From the NCBI RefSeq assembly GCF_000685095.1, contig NZ_BAYE01000035.1, forward strand, positions 1 through 48,126: a stretch of DNA of 48,126 bases, read 5' to 3'. Within the stretch, counting starts at the first letter, position 1; the number at the start of each line of letters is the position of its first letter. This document shows, piece by piece, positions 17,488 through 26,458 of this stretch. The notes beneath the pieces are model-generated. The model saw only the letters and a list, made by a program, of their open reading frames with translations. It was not told the origin of the DNA and did not search any database. The position numbers and the translations under genes were made by a program. The DNA comes from Paraburkholderia caledonica NBRC 102488. Lineage in GTDB: Bacteria > Pseudomonadota > Gammaproteobacteria > Burkholderiales > Burkholderiaceae.

Positions 17488-17527
17488 ATATCTACGCACC
17501 TCAAGGTGCGTAATTGACCGTAGATAT
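17488..17527. promoter_or_regulatory. Nested palindromic operator of the HxlR locus
   Basis: The inner palindrome is TACGCACCT-CA-AGGTGCGTA at 17493-17512. An outer inverted repeat ATATCTACG at 17488-17496 pairs with CGTAGATAT at 17519-17527. Together they span about 40 bases in the divergent promoter region, ending about 17 bases from the hxlR start. Binding of one or two HxlR dimers is inferred. Confidence 0.75.
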
Positions 17528-17645
17528 CCAATGTATAACATAGCGTCAACACAATTGTTGGGCATCTGACAAGCAGGCCCGCGCGTTACGCACAGCCGTC
17601 GATCAATCTGCATCGAAAGTCTTATCTCGTCATTTAGGAAACCAT

Positions 17646-18530
17646 ATGAACTCGTCAAAGTCGAGGGTGTCGCGCCGCGACATCCTGAAGATTGCTGGCG
17701 CGGCGGCGGTAGCCGCGACCGTGGGCGAACGTGAAGCCATCGCCGCATCGCCGACGCATGCCGCGCTGTTCGCAACGGAAATGGGTACGGGCACCAACGT
17801 AATGTTTATTCACGGCTGGACTTGCGATTCCCACGACTGGAGCTGGCAATTGCCATTCTTCGAAAGCCGCTACCGTGTCGTCGCGCTCGATCTGCGCGGA
17901 CATGGCAGGTCGCAGCTGCTGCCGCCCGGCGCCTATACGCCCGCCGACTATGTCGCGGACATCGAGTCGTTCATCGCGACGAAGTACCCTGGCGAGGAAT
18001 TCATCCTCGTCGGACATTCGATGGGCGGGCAGATCGCGGCCCGGCTTGCCGCGAAGCGTCCGGATCTGGTCAGCGCGGTCGTGTCCGTCGACGGCGCGCT
18101 CGGCTTTTCCGGCCCCGCCGTTCAGCTGTTCGCGAAGACCACGCACGGTCTGCAAACGGCTGATCCCGCCACCGTCGTCCCGGCGTTGTTCCAGCTCGTC
18201 TATGACCGCAACACCGATCCGGCGTTCAAGCGTTGGCACGCGCGGCGTGTACAGGGAATGCCCGAGCATGTCGTGCGCGAGTCGTTCGGCCCACTGTTCT
18301 TCGGTGCAGACCAGGTCGGCGTTGGCGAAGCGAGCGCGGCGTTGTGCAAGCGCCTGAGCGTCCCGTTTTATCACCTGTGCCGTGATCCCGAGCAGGCTAC
18401 GCGCATGCGCCCGTGGTTCTCGCATCCGAAGTCAAAGGTGGATGTATGGACCAACACCGGTCACTGGATCATGCAAGACCGCAGCGACGACGTGAACGCC
18501 GCGATTAGCGCGTGGATCGACACCCTGTAG
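17646..18530 (+). CDS. Tat-exported alpha/beta hydrolase
   Basis: Hydrolase of 294 residues. Residues 1-35 form a twin-arginine signal (SRRDILK, then an Ala-rich stretch and REAIAAS). The fold shows MFIHGWTCDSHDWSWQL, the nucleophile Ser in LVGHSMGGQIAARLA, and a catalytic His in NTGHWIMQD. It belongs with the haloperoxidase/esterase-like hydrolases. It is expressed divergently from hxlR, with the palindromic operator in the gap, and the old yellow enzyme gene follows after 35 bases. Periplasmic action is predicted from the signal. The substrate is unknown; an activated ester or lactone is plausible. Confidence 0.9.
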   Translation: MNSSKSRVSRRDILKIAGAAAVAATVGEREAIAASPTHAALFATEMGTGTNVMFIHGWTCDSHDWSWQLPFFESRYRVVALDLRGHGRSQLLPPGAYTPADYVADIESFIATKYPGEEFILVGHSMGGQIAARLAAKRPDLVSAVVSVDGALGFSGPAVQLFAKTTHGLQTADPATVVPALFQLVYDRNTDPAFKRWHARRVQGMPEHVVRESFGPLFFGADQVGVGEASAALCKRLSVPFYHLCRDPEQATRMRPWFSHPKSKVDVWTNTGHWIMQDRSDDVNAAISAWIDTL

Positions 18531-18565
18531 CCGATCGCTTCGTTAACCCAACGCGAGAGAAACCG

Positions 18566-19678
18566 ATGGCCGACCTTGACATTCTCTTCAGCCCGTATCA
18601 TCTGAACGGCCTGACCGTGCCGAATCGCGTGATCATGGCGCCGATGACGCGCTCTTTCTCGCCGGGCGGCATACCCGGCGCCGACGTTGCAGCGTATTAC
18701 CGCCGACGCGCAGAGCACGGCGTCGGCCTCATCATCACGGAGGGAACCGGCGTCGGCCGCCCGGCCGCGCTCGACGATCCGGACGTCCCGCGCTTCTATG
18801 GCGAGGCGGTGCTCGCCGGGTGGAAGAAGGTTGTCGACGATGTACATGCCGCTGGCGGGCGTATCGCGCCGCAGCTGTGGCACGTCGGCCAGAAGCGCTC
18901 GAATACACGGATCGAAAGGTCATTGTCGGCGAGATACGAAAGCCCATCGGGTCTTTCGATGACCGCGGAGCGCGTCGGCCAGCCGATGAGCGAGTCCGAC
19001 GTCGCCGACACGGTCGGCGCGTTCGCGCAAGCCGCCGCCGATGCCGAACGCCTAGGTTTCGACGGCGTCGAACTCCACGGCGGCCACAACTACCTGATCA
19101 ATCAGTTCTTCTCCGAGGATCTAAATCAGCGTGGCGACCAGTATGGTGGGAAAACGCTGCTCGATCGTTCGCGATTCGCAGTCGAGATCCTCGAAGCCAT
19201 CAGGTCCGTTGTGGCCCCCGGATTTCCGGTGATCCTGCGCCTGTCGCAGTGGAAGCCAAAGGACTTTTGCGCGCGGCTCGCTGGCACGCCTCAAGTGCTC
19301 GAAGCATGGCTCGGCCTGCTCGCTGACGCCGGCGCCGACGCGTTCCATCTATCGCAACCCGCGTACTGGCAGCCTGCCTTTCCCGAAGTCGATCCGCATC
19401 TGAACCTGGCGGGATGGGCGAAGAAAGTAACCGGCGTCACGGCCATTACGGTGGGCTCGGTCGGGCTCGGTAGCGATGTGTATGACTCGTTCGCGGGCAA
19501 CGGTGCGCGCACCGCCTCGCTGGACGATCTGCTCACGCGGCTCGCGCGCGGCGAATTTGATCTCGTCGCGGTCGGTCGCGCGTTGCTGCAGGACCCAGGG
19601 TGGCTCGAGAAGATCCGGCAAGGGCGCGTCGACGATATCGAGGACTTCAGTCCTACCGCATTTTCGACCTTACGCTGA
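18566..19678 (+). CDS. Old yellow enzyme family reductase, second copy
   Basis: FMN-dependent ene-reductase of 370 residues, distinct from the copy at 6006. It starts MADLDILFSPYHLNGLTVPN with a GAGAG about 8 bases upstream. The FMN region is RVIMAPMTRSFSPGGIPG. The active-site pair is in ELHGGHNYLINQFFSED, and QRGDQYGGKTLLDRSRF follows. The C-terminal phosphate site is VAVGRALLQDPGWLEKI. It probably forms one transcript with the Tat-exported hydrolase under HxlR control, as HxlR-OYE pairs are a common arrangement. Reduction of quinones or unsaturated carbonyls is inferred. Confidence 0.94.
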   Translation: MADLDILFSPYHLNGLTVPNRVIMAPMTRSFSPGGIPGADVAAYYRRRAEHGVGLIITEGTGVGRPAALDDPDVPRFYGEAVLAGWKKVVDDVHAAGGRIAPQLWHVGQKRSNTRIERSLSARYESPSGLSMTAERVGQPMSESDVADTVGAFAQAAADAERLGFDGVELHGGHNYLINQFFSEDLNQRGDQYGGKTLLDRSRFAVEILEAIRSVVAPGFPVILRLSQWKPKDFCARLAGTPQVLEAWLGLLADAGADAFHLSQPAYWQPAFPEVDPHLNLAGWAKKVTGVTAITVGSVGLGSDVYDSFAGNGARTASLDDLLTRLARGEFDLVAVGRALLQDPGWLEKIRQGRVDDIEDFSPTAFSTLR

Positions 19679-20274
19679 TTGGGTGGCCTGGCGCCCAGAA
19701 CACCCGCTCGCTCGGGTCCGTCACAGTTCAGGGAAGCGCTTTGGGTTGGGCCGAGGTCTGGCCCGTGCTCCCGACTGCGCTGGCGTTTACCGGAAATCAA
19801 CACCTGCTCTCCGATGCAGAAAGGCGTCTCCAGCCTGATGTATGCGACCGCTGCAACACTTCCCTACCGGACACCTACTTCACTTCGCTCAGAAGGCGGC
19901 AGTGCGTCGTGTTCGGCCGGCCGGCCTTCCTTGGCTGCGCCGGCTCGTTGCGCAATTTGCATGAGGCGCTGGGCGGCCAGTTAGAGACTTTCGTTTGGCT
20001 TGTCGCCGGGACACTCAAAAGACGGCCGCAATCAGAAAGCGGACGGCCGCCGGAAGCCCCTGCGAGGAATTCCGCGTCGCGCAAGAAGCGCTCTTAGCGT
20101 TTGCTCTGGTGTCGGAGATGCCGGTCCGAGAAAGTTGAAAATGTTGACGGGATGTTGAACGGCCGAACGGCGTCGCGAATGGTCCGTTACAGCAGGTCAT
20201 AACAATCTCAGGCGGGATCTGCGGCGGACGCCGCCGCACTAACGCAGCGCATCGACGCGTTCACCAATCGAGAA
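19679..20274. other. Gene-free stretch after the second old yellow enzyme
   Basis: About 600 bases, between genes that converge on it. Several short open frames exist, but none resembles a known family and they overlap each other. No terminator hairpin with a T-run is visible. It may be decayed coding sequence. Confidence 0.4.
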
Positions 20275-21054
20275 TCAGATCTGAATTCCGCCAGCTACTT
20301 CGATCCGCTGTGCGTTGACCCAGCCGAACTCGTCCGAGAGAAGTGCCACGATCACCGGCCCGACATCGGTCGGCAAGCCTACGCGCCCAAGCGCGGTGTG
20401 GTCTGCGACGGCTTTGTTGACCTGTGGATTGTCACGCACTATGCCGCCACTGAAATCCGTCGCCACTGCACCCGGCGCCACGACGTTCACCGTGATTCGG
20501 CGCGGCCCCAGTTCGAGCGCCATGTAACGCGTCAGTGCTTCGACGGCCGCTTTCATCGGGCCGTAGATGGCACGCCCCGGAAACGCGAAGCGTGCGAGGC
20601 CCGACGAGATATTAACGATGCGTCCCCCGTCGCGGATCAGCGGCAGAAGCTTTTGCGTTAGCAGGAACGGCGCCTTGAAATGAACCGCGAACTGCGCGTC
20701 CAACTCTGCTTCGGTGCCGGCCTCGAAGCTTGACCCGGAAGACGTGCCGGCATTGTTCACCAGATAATCGAAGCGCTTTTCACCCCAGCTATCGAGTGCT
20801 TCACTCACTCGCATGACGAAAGCGTCGAACGTGGCTGCGTTCTCTACGCTCAACTGCAGCGCAATCGCCTTCGCGCCCGCCTCGACGACGAGTGCACGGA
20901 CCTTATCGGCTTCGACCTGATTGGCGTTGTACGTGAAAATTGAGTTGACGCCGCAAGCGGCAAGTCTCAGTACCGTATCGCGGCCAATGCCTCGGCTTCC
21001 ACCGGTAATGATCGCAATCTTCGGACCGGTGCGTTCAGTGCTGGTCGTTGTCAT
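20275..21054 (-). CDS. SDR family oxidoreductase (FabG-like)
   Basis: Classical SDR of 259 residues. TGGSRGIG binds the cofactor, LVNNAGTSSG follows, and the catalytic Ser is in VNISSGLAR. The Tyr-x-x-x-Lys motif is YGPMKAAVEALTRY. The end, EVAGGIQI, is the usual FabG-like terminus. Two closely spaced Asn-Ala residues after the second strand suggest NADP use. It is divergent from an AraC-type regulator 145 bases away, a common regulator-target pair. Confidence 0.93.
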   Translation of the reverse strand: MTTTSTERTGPKIAIITGGSRGIGRDTVLRLAACGVNSIFTYNANQVEADKVRALVVEAGAKAIALQLSVENAATFDAFVMRVSEALDSWGEKRFDYLVNNAGTSSGSSFEAGTEAELDAQFAVHFKAPFLLTQKLLPLIRDGGRIVNISSGLARFAFPGRAIYGPMKAAVEALTRYMALELGPRRITVNVVAPGAVATDFSGGIVRDNPQVNKAVADHTALGRVGLPTDVGPVIVALLSDEFGWVNAQRIEVAGGIQI

Positions 21055-21198
21055 CTGATACCCTCTTGTTGGCTTGGTTAGCTTTGATTCTCCGCCCGCG
21101 TCGTCGCCGCGTGAATGCCCGAACCTGCCCGGTTATTGCCTGATTCTGCTCCACTGTTCTATGATGGGCCGACCCCATTCTTAGCGCATCGATCAGCC

Positions 21199-22095
21199 AT
21201 GCCAAGCCGATTGGCCACCGCCTTGCTTCGCTATACCGACAGGTGTCCGGGCGAGAGTCCGTACGCGACACCGCTCGAGGGCGTCTTCATTCTTCGCTCA
21301 GATCAGCCAAGACCGCCGACGCTGCGCTCGGCGAGTCCCGCCTTGTGCATCGTCGCTCAGGGCGCAAAGTGGGCAAGCTTCGGCGGCGCACAGTTGGAAT
21401 ATCGGGCCGGGCAGGCGCTTGTGATCGGAGTTCAAACGCCGTCGAGGGGGCAAGTGTTCGAGGCGAGCCCCGCCAAACCTTGCTTGGTTCTTCTTTTGCA
21501 ACTGGATCTCGCGACGATCCGCACGGTGGCCAATGAGATGGGGTCCGCCCCAGTGCCGTCGGGCGATGCAAGCCGCGGAGTTTTCGTCGCCAACTTCGAC
21601 GGACCTTTGGCGGACTGCGCACTGCGTCTCGTGCGTCTGCTCGATACGCCCGATGCCGCCGCCATCCTGCAGCCGATGATCATGCGCGAGGTCGGTTACT
21701 GGCTGCTCGCGGGACCAAACGGCGCCGAAGTGGCGAAGCTCGCGTCAATCCAGAGCCCTACGCACAGGCTCGCGCACGCGGTCGATAACCTGAGGGCAAA
21801 TTATGCGCGACCCGTGCGAGTGGAAGACCTCGCTAAGCTGGCGCAGCTCAGCGAGTCGGCGTTTCATCGGCAATTCAAAGCCCTGACCGGCCTGCCGCCT
21901 TTGCAGTACCAGAAGCAATTGCGCTTGCTGGAAGCACGCAGACTGCTGCTGTCGCAGTCCATGAGTGTACAAACCGCTGCATTTGAAGTCGGCTACGAAA
22001 GTCCGTCGCAGTTCAGCCGCGAATACGCGCGGATGTTCGGCGCTCCGCCAAAAAAGGAGTTAGCACATATGAAAACGATCGGCGAGGCCGCGTAG
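21199..22095 (+). CDS. AraC family regulator (AraC_N type)
   Basis: Regulator of about 298 residues from ATG 21199 (MPSRLATALLRYTDRCPG). A frame extension to 21115 is possible but unsupported. The N-terminal domain shows GVFILRSDQPRPPT, ALCIVAQGAKWASFGG and YRAGQALVIGV, typical of the AraC_N family. The C-terminal double helix-turn-helix is VEDLAKLAQLSESAFHRQFK and MSVQTAAFEVGYESPSQFSR. It is likely to control the divergent SDR gene, as such pairs usually do. Confidence 0.92.
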   Translation: MPSRLATALLRYTDRCPGESPYATPLEGVFILRSDQPRPPTLRSASPALCIVAQGAKWASFGGAQLEYRAGQALVIGVQTPSRGQVFEASPAKPCLVLLLQLDLATIRTVANEMGSAPVPSGDASRGVFVANFDGPLADCALRLVRLLDTPDAAAILQPMIMREVGYWLLAGPNGAEVAKLASIQSPTHRLAHAVDNLRANYARPVRVEDLAKLAQLSESAFHRQFKALTGLPPLQYQKQLRLLEARRLLLSQSMSVQTAAFEVGYESPSQFSREYARMFGAPPKKELAHMKTIGEAA

Positions 22096-22119
22096 GTTCC
22101 GAGCCGTGACAGATGACAT

Positions 22120-22251
22120 TAATTCGATCGGCCAGCCCTTTTTCACGAGGATGGGCACAGCCTCCGCACCATAGAAACCGACGCCGTAGATCATGATATT
22201 GGGCTTGAAACCGGTACGGTCTTGGCCGTTGCTATCGCGGACGACGCTCAT
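22120..22251 (-). pseudogene. 5' fragment of a dihydrodipicolinate-reductase-like gene
   Basis: The frame begins MSVVRDSNG and contains KPNIMIYGVGFYGAEAVPIL followed by VKKGWPI. This resembles the N-terminal Rossmann region of DapB-like or 2,4-diaminopentanoate dehydrogenase-like proteins. After about 45 residues similarity stops and the frame ends close to the AraC gene. No other gene is visible between 22252 and 22684. Confidence 0.5.
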
Positions 22252-22684
22252 GAACGGACCTTGTCAAATAAACTGAATCGCGACGATAGCACGCCTCAAG
22301 CTAACGAACACGCGCCGTCATGGCAGGTGCGTCACTCTCATCCCAGCCGTTTATCGCTCATCTCAATCATCGTCGTTGGGATTGACGGGCGGTCGTTTAA
22401 GCAAATGATGTGGCAGGACCGAACGACAGTGGTACCTCGTCTACGGTCTGATGCGCCAGGCAGTAGTCGGCCCAGGAGCCGCCGGTCGAGGTCGCCCCCT
22501 TTTTGCATTAGCCAAGGAATCGTCCGCGCTCGCTCAATTGCTGGCCTCCCGCGAGCGAATTGCCGGTGGCGCTGCCTCACTCGGCGAGAAACTGCCGTTC
22601 GCCACTGTGCGAGCAAGGTCAGTCTAACGTCGCCTGCACCCAGTTATCTGGCCATCGTTCGCTCGGAACCGACCGGCACTGATG

Positions 22685-23041
22685 TCACAGCCTCCAAAAT
22701 CCCGCCAGTCGAGTAAAGCGCCCTGTCCCATCGAATCGGGCGTAGCTGTGGGCGGTCAGGAATTCCGTGCCATCCTTGCTGAACATCGTCCACTCGGCGA
22801 GCAGTTGCCCGTGCTGTTCCAGAACGGAATTGGCGCGGAAATAAGCTCCTGGAAACTTCCCTTGAAAGTCCTCGATATGGTTCAGGAGATTTTCGATTCC
22901 CTGCCCCTCGATATTTGGGCTTGTAAAAATAACTTCCTCGGCCACACTCGAACGAATCAATCGCTCACGGTCGGCGTGAGCGATGTCAGCCCAGGCGTCC
23001 TGGTAGACGGTAAAAAGATCCCGCGGGTTTGAGTCTGTCAT
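22685..23041 (-). CDS. NTF2-like/SnoaL-like protein
   Basis: Small protein of 118 residues with the cone-shaped NTF2-like fold pattern: YQDAWADIAHADRERLI, EEVIFTSPNIEGQGIENLL and GQLLAEWTMFSKDGTEFL. The end is RFTRLAGFWRL. Such proteins are cyclases, isomerases or ligand binders; no assignment is possible. It is divergent from the AraC-type gene at 23109, and the 67-base gap must hold both promoters. Confidence 0.88.
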   Translation of the reverse strand: MTDSNPRDLFTVYQDAWADIAHADRERLIRSSVAEEVIFTSPNIEGQGIENLLNHIEDFQGKFPGAYFRANSVLEQHGQLLAEWTMFSKDGTEFLTAHSYARFDGTGRFTRLAGFWRL

Positions 23042-23108
23042 AGCTGTCCTTTAAGTATTGCCTGAATTCGTGGAACCACTCGGACCACAGGCAGAACGAT
23101 AAGCCGCT

Positions 23109-24095
23109 GTGAGCGAACGGGATATAATGAAAAGACCAAACTTCTTTACCATCTGTCCAAACTGCGTGGATCCTTTTCTTGACCTGATTCGGTTGCTTCG
23201 GCCGCAGGCGACTCTTTGGGCCCGCATCGACGCATCAGGACGCTGGGGCGTTTCGTTTCGTCAAAGAGACGACGTCCTGTTCTGTTGGGTACAGCGCGGA
23301 GAGTGCCTGCTTCTACGGCCAGGAATGCCACCGCTTCGTTTGAAAGAGGCGGATTTCGCGCTCATCCGAACGTCAACGACTTTCGCACTGGTTTCTGACC
23401 CGGGTGTAGAACCTCGAGACAGCGAAGAGATCGCGGCCAACGCAGGCCACACCGACATGACGCTCGGTGACGGCACGGGTACCTCCATGACGCTCCGCGG
23501 AGGCCGTTTTGTTTTCGGGATGGCGAACGAGGAAATGCTGCTCGATTTACTGCCACAGGTGGTGTGCGTATCGTCGAACGATCCCGGCTCAAGCCAATTG
23601 CGCGCGTTGCTCGCGATGAACGAACGCGAAGCAAAGTCTCCCGGGCCGGGTAGCGAGTTCGTCACCAAGCGTCTAATGGAGTTGATCTTCGTGGAAATAT
23701 TGCGTAGTGAGGCGCTTCGGCTGAACCCCATGCAGACGGGCTTGCTTGCAGGAATGGCTGACCCCGTAGTTGCGCGTGCCTTGACGATCCTACACGGTCA
23801 AGTGGCCGAGGCGTGGACCGTCGCTTCGCTCGCGCGCCTTTGCGGTATATCGCGCTCTGGTCTCAGCCATCGGTTCAGTCAAACCGTGGGCTTAGGGCCT
23901 ATCGAGTACTTGCAGCGTTGGCGTATCGCGATCGCTAAAGACGAACTGCTTAAGGGCACGCGGAACATGAGCCAGATCGCGTTTGAGATAGGTTTTCAGT
24001 CGCCGAGTGCCTTTAGTACTGCCTTCAGCCGCTCGGTCGGCTGCTCACCTAGCCGCTACGCTAGTCAGGCGTCACGCCGACTCTTCACCGCGTAA
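23109..24095 (+). CDS. AraC family regulator with N-terminal cupin
   Basis: Regulator of 328 residues from GTG 23109; ATG 23127 (MKRPNFF) is an equal candidate. The N-terminal half has the cupin_6 pattern: WGVSFRQRDDVLFCWVQRGE, LRLKEADFALIRT and LRGGRFVFG. The C-terminal helix-turn-helix pair is VASLARLCGISRSGLSHRFS and MSQIAFEIGFQSPSAFSTAF. It is likely to control the divergent NTF2-like gene. The intron copy begins about 300 bases further on. Confidence 0.92.
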   Translation: MSERDIMKRPNFFTICPNCVDPFLDLIRLLRPQATLWARIDASGRWGVSFRQRDDVLFCWVQRGECLLLRPGMPPLRLKEADFALIRTSTTFALVSDPGVEPRDSEEIAANAGHTDMTLGDGTGTSMTLRGGRFVFGMANEEMLLDLLPQVVCVSSNDPGSSQLRALLAMNEREAKSPGPGSEFVTKRLMELIFVEILRSEALRLNPMQTGLLAGMADPVVARALTILHGQVAEAWTVASLARLCGISRSGLSHRFSQTVGLGPIEYLQRWRIAIAKDELLKGTRNMSQIAFEIGFQSPSAFSTAFSRSVGCSPSRYASQASRRLFTA

Positions 24096-24389
24096 AGCCA
24101 GTGATCCGGGCGGACATCCTTCGGCGTCCATTGAGGCCGAACTCCCGCCTTCCAGTGCAGCCAGGCGAACGTCCGTTGTAACGTGAAACCTGCCGTACAA
24201 GTCTTGTCGTATCGACGATTGAATCCGCCGTCGAGTTGCGTCTGTCGGCTCTTCAAACTCATCGCCGGAAAGCGGCCAGTGGGATTTCGCTGCCCGGAAA
24301 TGGCCAGTCGCCAGTGCGTCCTACGGTAGAGTCGAGATGTGGCGCGGTGGCAGTAGGTTCGGTTTGTCTGTTGCCGCCCCTTTCGTCTG
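24096..24389. other. Gene-free stretch before the intron
   Basis: About 290 bases with short frames only. Read on the minus strand it carries two spaced copies of ACTGGCC followed by a TTTCCGG-type motif around 24265-24310, an intergenic repeat of unknown role. The 3' exon junction of the intron lies at its upper end. Confidence 0.35.
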
Positions 24390-24439
24390 GCGGTGCCCGA
24401 GTAACCTCGCCCTAACTCCGTTTCCACACCCCGCTCATC

Positions 24440-24474
24440 GAACCGGACATGCAGATCTCCCGCATCCGGCTCTC
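24440..24474 (-). ncRNA. Group II intron domain V
   Basis: On the minus strand the hairpin runs from GAGAGCCGGATGCGG through GAGATCTGCATGTCCGG to TTC. This is the catalytic stem with the AGC triad and two paired arms of the expected size of about 34 nucleotides. The neighbouring sequence down to about 24390 should form domain VI. Confidence 0.8.
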
Positions 24475-24507
24475 GGACAGGACATCACGCCTTCACACAC
24501 GGCAGGT

Positions 24508-25818
24508 TCACAACCATGGACCAGTCAGACGCACGAGACCGAAGTGCCCGTAAAGGTGCTGGGATGGATAAGTCCCGCCCCTGCGACGTCGAACCTTGTA
24601 CTTGTTGCGTAACCACCGGCGCAACCGCGCAGCAGTGTAGCTATCGAGCGCGCGATACGCGCGTCTGTCCGAGCCTACCTTGAAGTAGTTCGCCCAGCCG
24701 CGTAGCGTACGGTTCAACCTGCCCACCAGCTCCGTGGTCTCTTGCCACACCGTCTTGAGGGCGGTCATCGCATGAAGCTTTTCGACCATGCGCCGGATAC
24801 TCTTCTTCGACGGACGCATGCCCATACGGGCCTTGCCAGTCGTCGCTGAGTACAGCCGCCCAAACGTATAACCCAGGAAGTCGAATTCGCCTTCCGGCAC
24901 CTTGCAGATTCGCGTCTTCTCCTCGTTGACCGTCAGTTTCAGCTTGTCCATGATCTCGCGCATTCGTGACAAGGCTTCCTCAGCCTTCCCTTTCTTGCAC
25001 AGGATCACCAGATCGTCCGCGTAGGTCACAATGCGACTGCCAAGACTGCGCTGAAGTCCGAGCTTCTTCCATGCCAGCACAAACCGGCGCATATAAATAT
25101 TCGCCAGCAGTGGTGAGATGGGTGAGCCTTGCGGAATGCCACGTCTGCTGTCTTTGGCCTCCGTCGTACGTTTCTTCCGGCCTCGGGTATCGGTTTCTTC
25201 CACGGAGCATTCCAGCCACATCCGGATCAGATGCAGCACGCGCCGATCAACGATGCGTCGCGCAAGCGACAGCATCAGTTCGGCGTGTGGAATACTCCCG
25301 AAGTAGTCCGCAAGGTCGGCATCAACAACGTCCGTTTGCCCTCGATGCAGCCGTTCCTCCACCTCGATCACCGCTTGCTGGGCGTTTCGCCCCGGGCGGT
25401 AAGCGTACTGCTCTGATGGAAGGTCCGCTTCGAAGATCGGTTCGAGCACCAGCATCGCTGCTGTCATGCACACCCGATCAAGCAAGGTCGAGATGCCCAG
25501 TGGCCTCAGCTTGCCATTGGCCTTCGGGATGAACACTCTTCTGATAGGGTCCGGGCGGTAACTCTCCTGCCTGAGCGCAAGCGCCAGTTCGCCGAGCCAC
25601 CTCTGCACCCCGTACGCTTCGACCGCCGCGAAGTCTTGCCGATCGACACCCGGCGCGCCCCTGTTCGAGCGACACTGGGCGTACGCATGCGCCAGCACAT
25701 CCTCACGGTAGATCTTGTCGTACAGAGCGTAGAAGCGGTACCCGGCTTCTGCCTTCGCTTTCGCGTGTAACGCCGTCTGCAGCTTCTGAACACTGATCGG
25801 AGTTGATAGGTTGCCCAA
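24508..25818 (-). CDS. ltrA: Group II intron reverse transcriptase/maturase
   Basis: Intron-encoded protein of 436 residues. Reverse-transcriptase blocks are visible: RSNRGAPGVDRQDF, KLRPLGISTLLDRV, ADLADYFGSIPHAELM, RRGIPQGSPISPLLANIYM and the catalytic YADD in RIVTYADDLVILCKKG. The maturase domain X follows with LRGWANYFKVGSDRRAYRAL. The protein ends at about domain X (GLVRLTGPWL), so it has no HNH endonuclease domain. All key residues are present and the frame is intact, so the intron may be active. Confidence 0.95.
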   Translation of the reverse strand: MGNLSTPISVQKLQTALHAKAKAEAGYRFYALYDKIYREDVLAHAYAQCRSNRGAPGVDRQDFAAVEAYGVQRWLGELALALRQESYRPDPIRRVFIPKANGKLRPLGISTLLDRVCMTAAMLVLEPIFEADLPSEQYAYRPGRNAQQAVIEVEERLHRGQTDVVDADLADYFGSIPHAELMLSLARRIVDRRVLHLIRMWLECSVEETDTRGRKKRTTEAKDSRRGIPQGSPISPLLANIYMRRFVLAWKKLGLQRSLGSRIVTYADDLVILCKKGKAEEALSRMREIMDKLKLTVNEEKTRICKVPEGEFDFLGYTFGRLYSATTGKARMGMRPSKKSIRRMVEKLHAMTALKTVWQETTELVGRLNRTLRGWANYFKVGSDRRAYRALDSYTAARLRRWLRNKYKVRRRRGGTYPSQHLYGHFGLVRLTGPWL

Positions 25819-26167
25819 TCTCCAGGTCCCTTACTACGTGTTGCGTTGGTCTTGAACTGAGGCCCCTTCCCTCCACCGGCATTACCCGGCTTCAGCAGTA
25901 CTACGGGCCTCTCCGTCATCCCAAGGCGCCCGGCCTGTCCCTCGCGGGCGTCCGGTTGGTCATCCCTGACCACGCCGAGGGACTTCCCGTGTTGCGTACG
26001 CTTTCCTTGTGTACATGCTGTCGCCACTACCCCGGCGCAGCGACTGGGCGTCCAGCCTGCTCATTCGCCCAGTCGTATCAGCCTTCCCCGATAGGGTTGT
26101 CGGGTCGGCCTGCGCATCGACCTTTTCGAGGTTTGCTCGGCGTTCACTCGCGTTACGGCCTGCACAC

Positions 26168-26458
26168 TCGCGCTGTCACCAATTTGTGACACGCATCACC
26201 GAAGGCTTCAGCCACTTCGTTGCCTCCATAGCTGCTCCGGTTGCTTCCGGCTGGAGCATTTGCCGGGCGGGGCTTGCACCCGCTGGAAAGCGCCACCTTT
26301 TCACGGCGCACACCCGGAGCGGTCTTTCGGACGAGGGCTGCAGCAACGGCAGCTTTGCGAGCCGCTGCGGACATCGGCGCGAGCCTTCAACATACACATG
26401 ACACAGCAGTGCGCACTGGGGCGGCGCCATAATACTCCGTCGATGCCGATTAACTTCT
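26168..26458. other. Gene-free stretch between intron and histidine kinase
   Basis: About 290 bases. Frames are short and unrecognised. It contains the 5' exon junction. No terminator is identified for the kinase gene ending at 26459. Confidence 0.35.

Larger units (their letters stand above)
24390..26167 (-). mobile_element. Group II intron
   Basis: The element reads on the minus strand. It has the maturase gene in domain IV, a recognisable domain V at 24440-24474 and about 350 bases of structured 5' RNA before the maturase. A GTGTGC at 26162-26167 suits the 5' splice consensus (GUGYG), and the 3' end should lie just below domain V. Both boundaries are estimates. The intron stands between the AraC gene and a truncated histidine kinase, not inside a gene I can identify. 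Confidence 0.75.
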
